A stretch of DNA of 64,000 nucleotides from a virus. This document shows positions 36,901-43,217 of the stretch, piece after piece (the first letter of the stretch is position 1; the number at the start of each line of letters is the position of its first letter). Both the position numbers and the translations under genes were made by a program. A model generated the notes under the pieces. It saw nothing but the letters and a program-made list of their open reading frames with translations. It was not told where the DNA came from and searched no databases. The stretch is taken from positions 58,308 through 122,307 of IMG/VR virus record IMGVR_UViG_3300033150_001569. The stretch is one strand, 5' to 3'.

Positions 36901-37053
36901 CAAAATGCAAGTGGAAAAACTTTAACTAACACTGTTAAAGTAAATACTGGATATAAAATAAATGTAAGAGGAATTGCAATTGCTGAAGCAGGAAGTATTA
37001 CTAATTTAGATGGTTCGGATGCTGATGGAAATTCTGTAATATTAATTAATTAA
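33994..37053 (+). CDS. Tail fibre-type protein with three tandem domains (1019 aa)
   Basis: GAGGAGA site upstream. Residues ~1-320 are a tail-attachment region (WVDADDNSQSQGFVNQIQRL, RSDYVFLDVYLDEIGADEDP and the DIRG-like TDFRGSGTDWKENGG). Residues ~325-655 hold three copies, ~105-110 residues each, of a beta domain (LNNKYYSL...DTTWYICFDTT, LNNKYFKL...DGTWYICIDTR, INNKFFYL...DGQWYIYFDSS). After two further beta domains (~670-830), the C-terminal ~170 residues look like a beta-helix start (AATFATQINALADNSFVYIK). Probably a host-binding fibre. The following genes are secreted lectin-like proteins. Confidence 0.75.
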   Translation: MGASTANISRNMYNEAERYIMNLVQQGVPWVDADDNSQSQGFVNQIQRLIQNTFGNGAPEGNDGFKIEGDGSSNDFTVKGGDGTNEGSGRFWCGGYPAMLLSDVDFLGAIDSLAGKGADEITHVSTGLTETVLTDSAANFTLDADGSTNANNLAGRILVPDISQPAKTYTIVSNTKTTITISGTMLTDGIQAGSNYQIKMSTPSGSDRSDYVFLDVYLDEIGADEDPNLYHTLGSNIEAQVRLKLIQNIIVDQGQLATTDFRGSGTDWKENGGTWVDADGRRHYTQLLAEIERYNAQDAINAVDVVDKGNREWGQTGAGGGTDFVAKYVSNDQYRILKTKGRLVRLNNKYYSLAADLYINFDKSVDTTWYICFDTTKAEGAVDATYFTETRLDPTSPTFPQSLVPLGKYIVSGGNVTSSNFTEISTRESNIILGDLIPSYNSSTQYRVQNTDGKKIRLNNKYFKLTNDLLVNFDVSSDGTWYICIDTRKTEGEMDATYFLETQTSPTNANFNPEFVVIGEYVVATGAVTQANFVAYSDREMLPKSGLNDLIPNYKDATYYTVQSSKNKKVNINNKFFYLASNLDVTFDTSSDGQWYIYFDSSQAEGAIGSSHFVESQTVPNSSGLNPYWFVIGEYQVSGSTVVESSFNGYSLRQMISWVYGISNIKKASETKTSAGTYSLSHGFNATPENVTYRYWDDSENKFYNYARTDIENYYSNTIINYTIPGDFTFDSGDYFEVIAEYYHSEGSGFASPKISDETDWYSSTPGTTISHSLTLRPKAITLEFYDVSNNIYWLEDGKQFVNKSSGGIEATQVTFDWTGLSSIAILSANMKMKIHFDLSEVSAGAFAASKTERGTVKVLGDANTVESPDLILDSSDAATFATQINALADNSFVYIKESITLTALQSISKEVRIFAAKGAKLICATSLTTLLKFTAMPWIQRLEIETQEDITNAIEFDANGIADSLEFYQNASGKTLTNTVKVNTGYKINVRGIAIAEAGSITNLDGSDADGNSVILIN

Positions 37054-37067
37054 TTCGGAGATATAAT

Positions 37068-37569
37068 ATGAAAACGTTAAAATGGTTAACATTAATAATA
37101 ATATTAATATCATTTGATATTTATGCTGTAAAACTTCCTGATATTAAAACTGAAAAATTAAATGGCGTAGAATTAGTACAAACAAACCAATATCTAACAG
37201 AAAATGATTTTCCAGATAGCGCTAATCATAATGGTAATCTTTTTGGATGGCGCGCAGGAACTAATGAAGGTGATAATTTTGTAACAGTTTATGGCGGACA
37301 AGATTTAACAGAGGAAGGAAGCACGTCATTAACTACTGGAACAGACCAGTTAGGAAATACAACTGCTCATGTTTTTGATGGGACTAATGATTGGTTAAGT
37401 AATTCAGGACACAACAGATTTAGAAGCTGTTTATAGTTATCCAAAAATCATACACTTAGAAAAGAAATCATTTGTAGATGTTAAAGCTTATATTGGTGTT
37501 ATTGGTGGTACAGTAACTTCTAGAGATTTACATGATGGATTTTTTATTGCTACAAAAATATCTGATTAA
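37068..37569 (+). pseudogene. Broken secreted LamG-like gene (signal peptide, N-terminal piece, frameshifted tail)
   Basis: The ATG at 37068 starts a Sec signal peptide (LKWLTLIIILISFDIYA) and a ~100-residue segment that stops with TAG at 37434-37436. The segment (LNGVELVQTNQYLTENDF, NGNLFGWRA, DQLGNTTAHVFDGTNDW) is clearly paralogous to residues ~75-150 of the next gene (LSGIKIIKSDQYIISSDF, NGNVFCWKA, DHLGNNVNARFNGSSY). A different frame (37399-37569) then encodes a separate C-terminal-looking beta piece (VKAYIGVIGGTVTSRDLHDG) ending in TAA. This is best explained by an internal deletion plus frameshift. A functional 122-residue secreted product remains possible. Confidence 0.65.
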
Positions 37570-37581
37570 TTGGAGGATAGA

Positions 37582-38943
37582 ATGAAACAAATTATACAAT
37601 TATTTTTAATATTACTAATGATAGCAAATATAGTTAACGCAAGAGATGTAGTTAGATATAGTCAAGATGAAAATAGTAATTATATTATTAAAACAAAAGA
37701 ATCTGGTTCTCTTGTAGAACAAATTAAAATAGGTAATGGAAGTGTTAATATAAGTGGTGATTTAAATGTAACTGGAGATAGTAATTTAACAACATTAAGT
37801 GGGATAAAAATAATTAAATCAGATCAATACATAATCTCTTCTGACTTTTTTTTTGACAATAACTGGAATGGCAATGTGTTTTGTTGGAAAGCTACAGCTA
37901 ATGGACTAAAGCCAAGCGTCGGCAATATTAATTTGACACTAGTTGGAGATCCACTAACAAGTATAGTTGATCATTTGGGCAATAATGTAAATGCACGATT
38001 TAATGGATCAAGTTATTATTATACAGATGATAGTGTATTTAATTTTAATGGTAATTTTAGTGTTTTAGTAAGAGCTTATAGGGATGATTGGAGTAGTAAT
38101 TACGGAACTGGAGGCGAGATATTTGTGTCAAAATTTAGTAATTTAGCTGGCTCTAATTTTGATGGGTGGGCTATTGCCGGAAGAGACGGAGGTTCAACTA
38201 TTACTGATTTTTTAGCTCAAAATAATAATATACAAACCGAATATGATACGAAAGATTTTGATGGTAGAAAAACACTAATATTCACAAGAGATTCGTCTTA
38301 TTCAGCAATGATTAATGACGGAACGGTAAATGTATATAATAATAAATCTACCCCATTTTTAGATAATGGAAATTTTACGATAGGTGCAGTAGAGTCTTAT
38401 GGTCAGTTAAATTTTAACAACGGAGCGATATTTGAAGTTTGCGTACATAAGAACTATACCTGGACTCCAAACCAAGCAAGGTTATTAGATTGTCGTGGAA
38501 GTGGAGAATTTTGTACGCAGAATAGGGATGGTGAGGTTTATGTGAATGGTAAACAGCAAGTTAATATTTTAATAGAACCAGGAAATTTGACTGGCCAAAA
38601 TAATAATACATATAATACTTATTCCGGTTGGAAATTATATATTCCTGAAAATGGAGAATATAAAATTAGTGCCGAATATTCAATAATAATTGGAGATACT
38701 AGTGGAGATGGAACAACATATTTTACATTTAAGTTTGCAAAAAATGGAATTTCTATACCGGTAGCGAACCTTACAAATGGGTTTGTTGGAGTTACCGGAC
38801 ACGAGTATCGCCCTAGTGAAACATTGTTTTTTAAAGGATTTTTAAAGTTGAATGATTATTTTGAGCTGGGGGGGTATTTGAATGATTATCAAGACACATG
38901 TACTATCCGCAGTAGAGCAGGAATGCTTTTAGAAAAATATTAA
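37582..38943 (+). CDS. Secreted LamG/concanavalin-like lectin-type protein (453 aa)
   Basis: The ATG at 37582 follows GGAGG at 37572. The first ~20 residues (IIQLFLILLMIANIVNA) are a Sec signal peptide. Residues ~55-75 resemble a short beta-stalk (GSVNISGDLNVTGDSNLTTL), as in fibre tails. Residues ~90-300 look like a LamG/concanavalin-like jelly roll (FSVLVRAYRDDW, DGWAIAGRDGG, FTIGAVESYGQLNFNNGAI, then a Cys pair). Residues ~315-453 resemble a C1q/TNF-like beta domain (GWKLYIPENGEYKISAEYSI). Codon use is less AT-rich than the surroundings, with many G/C third positions, suggesting acquisition. A signal peptide on a fibre-like protein suggests export or surface display by the infected cell. 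Confidence 0.7.
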   Translation: MKQIIQLFLILLMIANIVNARDVVRYSQDENSNYIIKTKESGSLVEQIKIGNGSVNISGDLNVTGDSNLTTLSGIKIIKSDQYIISSDFFFDNNWNGNVFCWKATANGLKPSVGNINLTLVGDPLTSIVDHLGNNVNARFNGSSYYYTDDSVFNFNGNFSVLVRAYRDDWSSNYGTGGEIFVSKFSNLAGSNFDGWAIAGRDGGSTITDFLAQNNNIQTEYDTKDFDGRKTLIFTRDSSYSAMINDGTVNVYNNKSTPFLDNGNFTIGAVESYGQLNFNNGAIFEVCVHKNYTWTPNQARLLDCRGSGEFCTQNRDGEVYVNGKQQVNILIEPGNLTGQNNNTYNTYSGWKLYIPENGEYKISAEYSIIIGDTSGDGTTYFTFKFAKNGISIPVANLTNGFVGVTGHEYRPSETLFFKGFLKLNDYFELGGYLNDYQDTCTIRSRAGMLLEKY

Positions 38944-38954
38944 CTACCAAGAAT

Positions 38955-39023
38955 AACGATTGGCACGATAGTGGCGGGGGTTATGACGATATAAAGCTTT
39001 ATATGAAACAAGATATAATGTAA
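38955..39023 (+). pseudogene. Remnant of a lectin/fibre gene C-terminus
   Basis: Right after the lectin-like gene, in another frame, 22 codons read NNDWHDSGGGYDDIKLYMKQ and then stop with TAA at 39021. The segment looks like the end of a carbohydrate-binding beta-sandwich and has the same higher G+C as the upstream gene. No start codon is available. Taken as a leftover C-terminus from recombination at this locus. Confidence 0.45.
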
Positions 39024-39062
39024 CCGTAACAAAGGATTAGTATAATTAACGAGGTTTTTATT

Positions 39063-39812
39063 ATGAATAAATTATTTTTATTGTTAATTTTAATAATTTC
39101 TGGATGTGCTTCTGATTATAGATTTATTCCAATGCCACAAGTTGAAAATATTGATGAAGTAATAGGAGTTATTGATAGTAATTTAGATGATTATGGACTT
39201 ATTAATTGCGGTGTTAATACATATTATAGGACTGGATATTATTTGGTTGCTTTAGAAAAACATAATAAACTTGATGCTGATAGGGTACAAGGATTTTGCG
39301 ATGCTTTAGAATTATCAAAATTCAATGGTGGATTTAAAAGGTACCCTGATTATGATGAAACTAAAGAAGATGCCTTATGTACCAGGGATGACTATAAACT
39401 TATATGGTTAGCACTTTTCTACGGTAAAAAGTATCATCAATGTGCCACAGATTTGTTAACATATGCATCTGAAAATTCAAAACTTGCAAAAGATGTATGG
39501 TTAGGTTTTGCTTCTTATTATAAAAGAATTTTTAAAAATGGTAATAGTGCACCATTGGCAGATATTGATACATTCATAAGGGCAAAGATTACATGTTCAA
39601 AACCAATAAATGAAACTTCTGATAAGTTATTATTTGCTCCTGAATTAATTATTGCAAGAGATGTTACACCAACTTATTATTCTAATAAATCCGATAGTTT
39701 TTGTCATGATAAGGTTGATTTTAATTATGCATTGGATGTTTATTATGGTGAAAATAGTCCAGATTGTCCATATTGTGGAGATTTTAAACAATTATTAAAG
39801 GGTTTACTGTAA
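39063..39812 (+). CDS. Lipoprotein (249 aa)
   Basis: The N-terminus NKLFLLLILIISGCAS has a lipobox (LIISGC, lipidated Cys at ~15), so the protein should be anchored in a membrane facing the periplasm. The mature part has about ten Cys, including a C-terminal CPYC, and is predicted helical (CATDLLTYASENSKLAKDVW). No enzymatic family recognised. It opens the membrane/lysis cluster after the lectin locus. Possible roles are superinfection exclusion or an envelope interaction (inference). Confidence 0.7.
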   Translation: MNKLFLLLILIISGCASDYRFIPMPQVENIDEVIGVIDSNLDDYGLINCGVNTYYRTGYYLVALEKHNKLDADRVQGFCDALELSKFNGGFKRYPDYDETKEDALCTRDDYKLIWLALFYGKKYHQCATDLLTYASENSKLAKDVWLGFASYYKRIFKNGNSAPLADIDTFIRAKITCSKPINETSDKLLFAPELIIARDVTPTYYSNKSDSFCHDKVDFNYALDVYYGENSPDCPYCGDFKQLLKGLL

Positions 39813-39813
39813 T

Positions 39814-40074
39814 GTAGAAAAAATATTACGAAAAAATTATACAAAATTAAGAAATTATTTTAATAAATATCAAATGGAAGATATAGTTGGTTATACAATA
39901 AATCAATTAAAACAAAGATTATAAATTAATTTTCAATATTGTATTACAATTGATAATCATAAACCTATTTTTCATTTTAATTTTACATCTTATAAAGATA
40001 AACAATTTAAATTATATTGGTCATTAGCAAATTTACAATTATTATAAACAAAAGATAATAATTTTATAGATTAA
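39814..40074 (+). pseudogene. Decayed HNH homing endonuclease
   Basis: One frame across this otherwise empty stretch, with two in-frame TAA codons, reads IVGYTINQLKQRL, stop, ITIDNHKPIFHFNFTSYKDK, QFKLYWSLANLQLL, stop, TKDNN. This follows the C-terminal half of phage HNH proteins (GYTI..LK.HLE..F, then HIDHIIPIS.FNFTS..D.EFK.CWSL.NLQPLW..DN). The WHIDHI catalytic core is reduced to DNHKPI. Start codon and active site are missing, so this is a dead gene. Confidence 0.7.
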
Positions 40075-40092
40075 ATAATCATAGGAAATATT

Positions 40093-40551
40093 ATGAGTAT
40101 AAAACGTAAAAAAGATGAAAAAAAAATTATAGAACATGCAGAAGTTCAAAAAGCAATTCTTGAAATAGTTAGAGAAGATCAAATTAAATTAAAAAATTCA
40201 GTTGAAGAATTAACTAAGTCAGTAATTGAAACAAATTCAAATCAAAAAAATATTTCTACAACTTTAGAAGAATTAAAAATTGATATAAAAGATAATTATA
40301 TTGATTTAAAAAAACAAATAAATGGTAAATATAAAGATTTAGATGAAAGAGTTGATGAAGCTAATAATAAAATTGATACTGAAATAACAAAAAAAGAAAC
40401 AACATTTAAGGTTATAGCTTTTATAGTAGTATTACTTACAATTATAAGTCTTAGTTTAACTATAACATTTAATTATAAAAGAATTAATAATTTTAATTCA
40501 ACAAAGACAATATCAGAATTACCAATTCCCAATGCTAGTGCAGGGAATTAA
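40093..40551 (+). CDS. Coiled-coil protein with C-terminal membrane anchor (152 aa)
   Basis: The first ~105 residues form a charged coiled coil (ILEIVREDQIKLKNSVEELT, KYKDLDERVDEANNKIDTEI). A single transmembrane helix follows (~108-130, FKVIAFIVVLLTIISLSLTI), then a short tail. The layout resembles XhlA-type or other phage membrane accessory proteins near holins. It is in the membrane gene cluster before the putative holin. Precise role unknown. Confidence 0.65.
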   Translation: MSIKRKKDEKKIIEHAEVQKAILEIVREDQIKLKNSVEELTKSVIETNSNQKNISTTLEELKIDIKDNYIDLKKQINGKYKDLDERVDEANNKIDTEITKKETTFKVIAFIVVLLTIISLSLTITFNYKRINNFNSTKTISELPIPNASAGN

Positions 40552-40583
40552 TATTTTTAAATTTATATTAAAAGGAGATTAAA

Positions 40584-40877
40584 ATGGACGAGAAAAAAGG
40601 AATTAAAGAATTTATGGAAATTTTGGAAGCTGCAAAATCTATTACTTTTACATCATTTGATGCTTTCAAAGATGGATTTCAACTTGATGATTTGGCAAAA
40701 TTTGGTCCTTGTTTTACAAAAGTAAAAGATGCAATTAAAGGTTATAAAGAAGTTATTCCAGAATTAAAAGATATAGATCAAGAAGAAACAGAAGTTATTG
40801 CAGTATTTGCTATTAGATTTGCATATGGACTAAAAGATAAAATTAAAGAATTGAAAGAAGCAAAAAAAGAAGTTTAA
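40584..40877 (+). CDS. Small acidic helical protein (97 aa)
   Basis: AAAGGAGA site. Contains FDAFKDGFQLDDLAKFGPCF and then an acidic helix pair ending in a Lys/Glu coil. A strong terminator follows. No domain recognised, no signal or membrane segment. Between a coiled-coil membrane protein and a putative holin. Confidence 0.65.
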   Translation: MDEKKGIKEFMEILEAAKSITFTSFDAFKDGFQLDDLAKFGPCFTKVKDAIKGYKEVIPELKDIDQEETEVIAVFAIRFAYGLKDKIKELKEAKKEV

Positions 40878-40928
40878 GTTGTTGAATAATTAAAAATAAC
40901 TTATCTACCATGTGTAGAAAAAGCTAAA

Positions 40929-40957
40929 GGGAAGTGGGTTATCCTACTTCCCTTTTT
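40929..40957 (+). terminator. Rho-independent terminator
   Basis: GGGAAGTGGG (40929-40938) pairs with TCCTACTTCCC-type sequence at 40943-40952 (10 bp with one G-U, TTAT loop), followed by five Ts. It lies between the acidic helical protein and the putative holin, so the holin needs its own promoter or readthrough. Confidence 0.85.
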
Positions 40958-40972
40958 ATTATGGAGAATATT

Positions 40973-41239
40973 ATGACAGATTTTCTTAAAAAAATTACAG
41001 GATTTGAATTTTTTATGAAAAGTAAAAGATTTTTTATAACAGCATTTTCAATATTATTTATATCTATTTTGTCAATTATAATATTTTTTAAAACTGGTAA
41101 TATTCAAATAGCACAAACTGCATTTCAATTTGTTAGTTATATTGCTATGACTTATTTAGGATTACAAACTGCATCAGACAAATTAAGTGATTGGATTAAA
41201 GGAAAAAACGATAATAATAACAATAACTTAAAGAAATAA
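40973..41239 (+). CDS. Putative holin (88 aa, two membrane segments)
   Basis: ATG at 40973 with a TGGAGA site; upstream in-frame starts fall in the terminator. Two hydrophobic helices (~20-40 FFITAFSILFISILSIIIFF and ~46-68 IAQTAFQFVSYIAMTYLGLQ), short termini and a charged Lys/Asn tail fit a class II holin. The presumed endolysin (amidase at 44474-45040) is on the other strand. The call rests on topology and size only. Confidence 0.6.
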   Translation: MTDFLKKITGFEFFMKSKRFFITAFSILFISILSIIIFFKTGNIQIAQTAFQFVSYIAMTYLGLQTASDKLSDWIKGKNDNNNNNLKK

Positions 41240-41268
41240 TTGACATTTTTAAATTTATAGATTATATA
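41240..41268 (+). promoter_or_regulatory. Sigma70-type promoter upstream of the lipoprotein gene
   Basis: TTGACA (41240-41245), 17-nt spacer, TATATA (41263-41268), 35 nt before the start at 41303. A second TATAAT at 41274-41279 is too far from the -35. The box abuts the end of the holin gene, so the lipoprotein and following gene can be transcribed independently by host polymerase. Confidence 0.7.
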
Positions 41269-41302
41269 TTTAATATAATACTATTAATTAGAAGGAGTTA
41301 TT

Positions 41303-42388
41303 ATGAAATTTAAAAAATTAAAACAAATAATTCTAATATTATTAACATTACCATTATTAATATCTTGTTCTCATTGCAATCAACATTTAAATGATGATAT
41401 AGCACCATCACCTAGTAAACATAATTATCATAGATTATTATTTAATGTTCATAAAAATAATAAAACAATATTACAAACAGGTATTGCTAATATTAGTATT
41501 AAAGAAGGTGAATCAATTAATGATATAGGAATAGATATCTATGGATTTTATACAGGTAAATTAATTATTAGTTCTGAAAATTGTTTATTTAATGAGCTTT
41601 ATACTCGTTATACAGGTGATCAATATATTCCAATTTCTTCATTAATGCCAAAACAAGATATTAAATATCGATGTATTTTTAGTTTTGAACAATCTCCAGA
41701 TCAATTAAGTGATAAAGAAGATAGAGCACATTTTATAAAATTAATAGGAAAGGTTGAAATAAATTATATTGCTGATACAGAAGATAGTAAATATGAACCT
41801 TCTAAAATAGAATACATACAAGCCAATAGCACCTATGATGGTACTTATTTAAAATTATATTCATTTGAAGGTCAAGGAAGTATACAAATGTTAGGAGGAA
41901 AAATTGGAATGTATAAATCTTTCAATGTTATTACTCCTAGTAATTATGGAAAGATTATTTTAAAAGGTTGTGGTAATGATCATCAAAGAAATTATAATAA
42001 TCAAATTGAAAATATAACTTTTAAAGAAGTTTTTGGTAAAGATAATATTAATACTAATGATTCTTGTTTACTTGAAATAACTAGTATTCCAGGAGAAGAT
42101 TTACCTAATTATACTTCTAGATTTGATATTAATATTTATAGTGATAGTGTTGTCAGACTCGAAGAACCTCAAATAAAAATTATAAAAAAGAGATGGAGAA
42201 AACCTAAATTAGTTATTAAAAGTATGGATTATGTAATTGCTACTAAAATAAATAATAAAGAATATCTTGGTAATTATGTTAAAATCAAATATGATAAAAA
42301 TAAAGAATATCTTATTATCATTTATACAAAAGTAGGTCGTAGTCGTGCGTTAATTTATAAAAATGGTAAAATTTTATGGAGGGAATAA
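41303..42388 (+). CDS. Large lipoprotein (361 aa)
   Basis: Signal with lipobox (LPLLISCSHC, Cys at ~22) after an AAGGAG site. The mature part is beta-rich with several Cys. Residues ~170-230 (YIQANSTYDGTYLKLYSFEG) and the C-terminal ~70 residues (RRWRKPKLVIKSMDYVIATK, then YLIIIYTKVGRSRALIYKNG) look like small beta domains. It has its own host-type promoter. Much larger than o-spanins, so an envelope-modifying or exclusion role is more likely (inference). Confidence 0.65.
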   Translation: MKFKKLKQIILILLTLPLLISCSHCNQHLNDDIAPSPSKHNYHRLLFNVHKNNKTILQTGIANISIKEGESINDIGIDIYGFYTGKLIISSENCLFNELYTRYTGDQYIPISSLMPKQDIKYRCIFSFEQSPDQLSDKEDRAHFIKLIGKVEINYIADTEDSKYEPSKIEYIQANSTYDGTYLKLYSFEGQGSIQMLGGKIGMYKSFNVITPSNYGKIILKGCGNDHQRNYNNQIENITFKEVFGKDNINTNDSCLLEITSIPGEDLPNYTSRFDINIYSDSVVRLEEPQIKIIKKRWRKPKLVIKSMDYVIATKINNKEYLGNYVKIKYDKNKEYLIIIYTKVGRSRALIYKNGKILWRE

Positions 42389-42391
42389 ATT

Positions 42392-42835
42392 ATGGATTTT
42401 GGTTTAATAAAAATAATACTTCAAATAATAATTAATATTGTAAAGTTCTTTTGGGATATATGGGCAAATAAAAAGAAATATGATAAAGAAGAACTTGAAT
42501 TAAAAAATAAACATCTTAATGAATTAGTAAATCTTTCAAAAATGCTTACTATTCGTAATAAAGAGCTTGTTATACAAAATGAAAAAGATTTTCTTGCAAA
42601 TCTTACAGAAGCAAAAAAAATTCGTTTTAAAGAATATAATAATTTTATTCTTGAAGCTCTTAATAAAGGTAGTACTTGTATGCAGTTAAGAGAAATAAAA
42701 CAATTAGGAATTGGGCGGCGTGTCATAGTTTCAATTGAATCAAATGATGAAATTATTAATATTGTAGGAGATAAATTCAAAACTAACGAACAGAAAGCTC
42801 TTGCTATCTCTGATATAATAATCAAAATAAAATAA
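42392..42835 (+). CDS. N-terminally membrane-associated coiled-coil protein (147 aa)
   Basis: Residues ~4-24 are hydrophobic (LIKIILQIIINIVKFFWDIW), then a Lys/Glu-rich coiled coil (~28-70), then a compact C-terminal region (IGRRVIVSIESNDEIINIVG). The N-terminal helix plus coil resembles an inner-membrane spanin, and the preceding gene is a lipoprotein, but the C-terminal region is atypical. Last gene of this unit. Confidence 0.55.
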   Translation: MDFGLIKIILQIIINIVKFFWDIWANKKKYDKEELELKNKHLNELVNLSKMLTIRNKELVIQNEKDFLANLTEAKKIRFKEYNNFILEALNKGSTCMQLREIKQLGIGRRVIVSIESNDEIINIVGDKFKTNEQKALAISDIIIKIK

Positions 42836-42917
42836 TTCTTATTATAAATCTTATTATATTTCATATTATTTTTCTTATTATGTAATTTAATATATTTTAT
42901 AACATATTAATATTATT

Positions 42918-42944
42918 AAAAATATTAAATTTTTTAATATTTTT
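42918..42944 (+). repeat. AT-only perfect inverted repeat upstream of a promoter
   Basis: AAAAATATTAAA (42918-42929), TTT loop, TTTAATATTTTT (42933-42944). It ends 1 nt before the -35 box of the promoter at 42946. It may be an operator for the downstream RHH-like protein or a weak terminator for the upstream genes; the sequence does not decide. Confidence 0.5.
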
Positions 42945-42945
42945 C

Positions 42946-42974
42946 TTGACAAAATATTTAATATTTGTTATACT
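42946..42974 (+). promoter_or_regulatory. Near-consensus sigma70 promoter with extended -10
   Basis: TTGACA (42946-42951), 17-nt spacer, TATACT (42969-42974), with TGT just before the -10 (TGnTATACT). This is the best sigma70-type promoter in the window and the only clear one facing the RHH/kinase pair, which starts at 43021. Confidence 0.85.
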
Positions 42975-43020
42975 GTAAACATATTAAGGAAAATAATAAA
43001 AAATAATTACGGAACGTATT

Positions 43021-43206
43021 ATGAAAAATCCTATTCTTGATAAGATAAGAAAAAAGAAAAAAATTAAGAAAATTCCAAAGAGTATTTCTATTACAAATAT
43101 TATTTTAGATAAATTAATATATCATTGTGATACTGAAGAAATAGATGTAAGTGAATTAACAGAAGAATTATATATTGAATATTTAGAAAAAAATAAATTA
43201 TTATAA
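43021..43206 (+). CDS. Ribbon-helix-helix-like small regulator (61 aa)
   Basis: A basic N-terminal arm (KIRKKKKIKK) is followed by a short strand (KSISITN), a helix (IILDKLIYHC), a turn and a second helix (VSELTEELYIEYLEKN). That is the order of a CopG/Arc-type ribbon-helix-helix DNA-binding protein, and the size fits. It lies behind a strong promoter flanked by an inverted repeat and 11 nt before the winged-helix/kinase gene. It may autoregulate the pair. The family call is by pattern only. Confidence 0.5.
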   Translation: MKNPILDKIRKKKKIKKIPKSISITNIILDKLIYHCDTEEIDVSELTEELYIEYLEKNKLL

Positions 43207-43217
43207 TAGGAGAACAT

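Noticed and set aside
40934-40972. Upstream start for the holin candidate
   Set aside because: The extra codons fall within a rho-independent terminator; the ATG at 40973 has its own TGGAGA site and gives a normal holin size.
42421-42864. Long open frame antisense to the coiled-coil membrane protein gene
   Set aside because: It lies entirely opposite a plus-strand gene with a normal start and domain pattern. AT-rich coding DNA here often leaves the antisense frame open, and there is no ribosome site or family signal.
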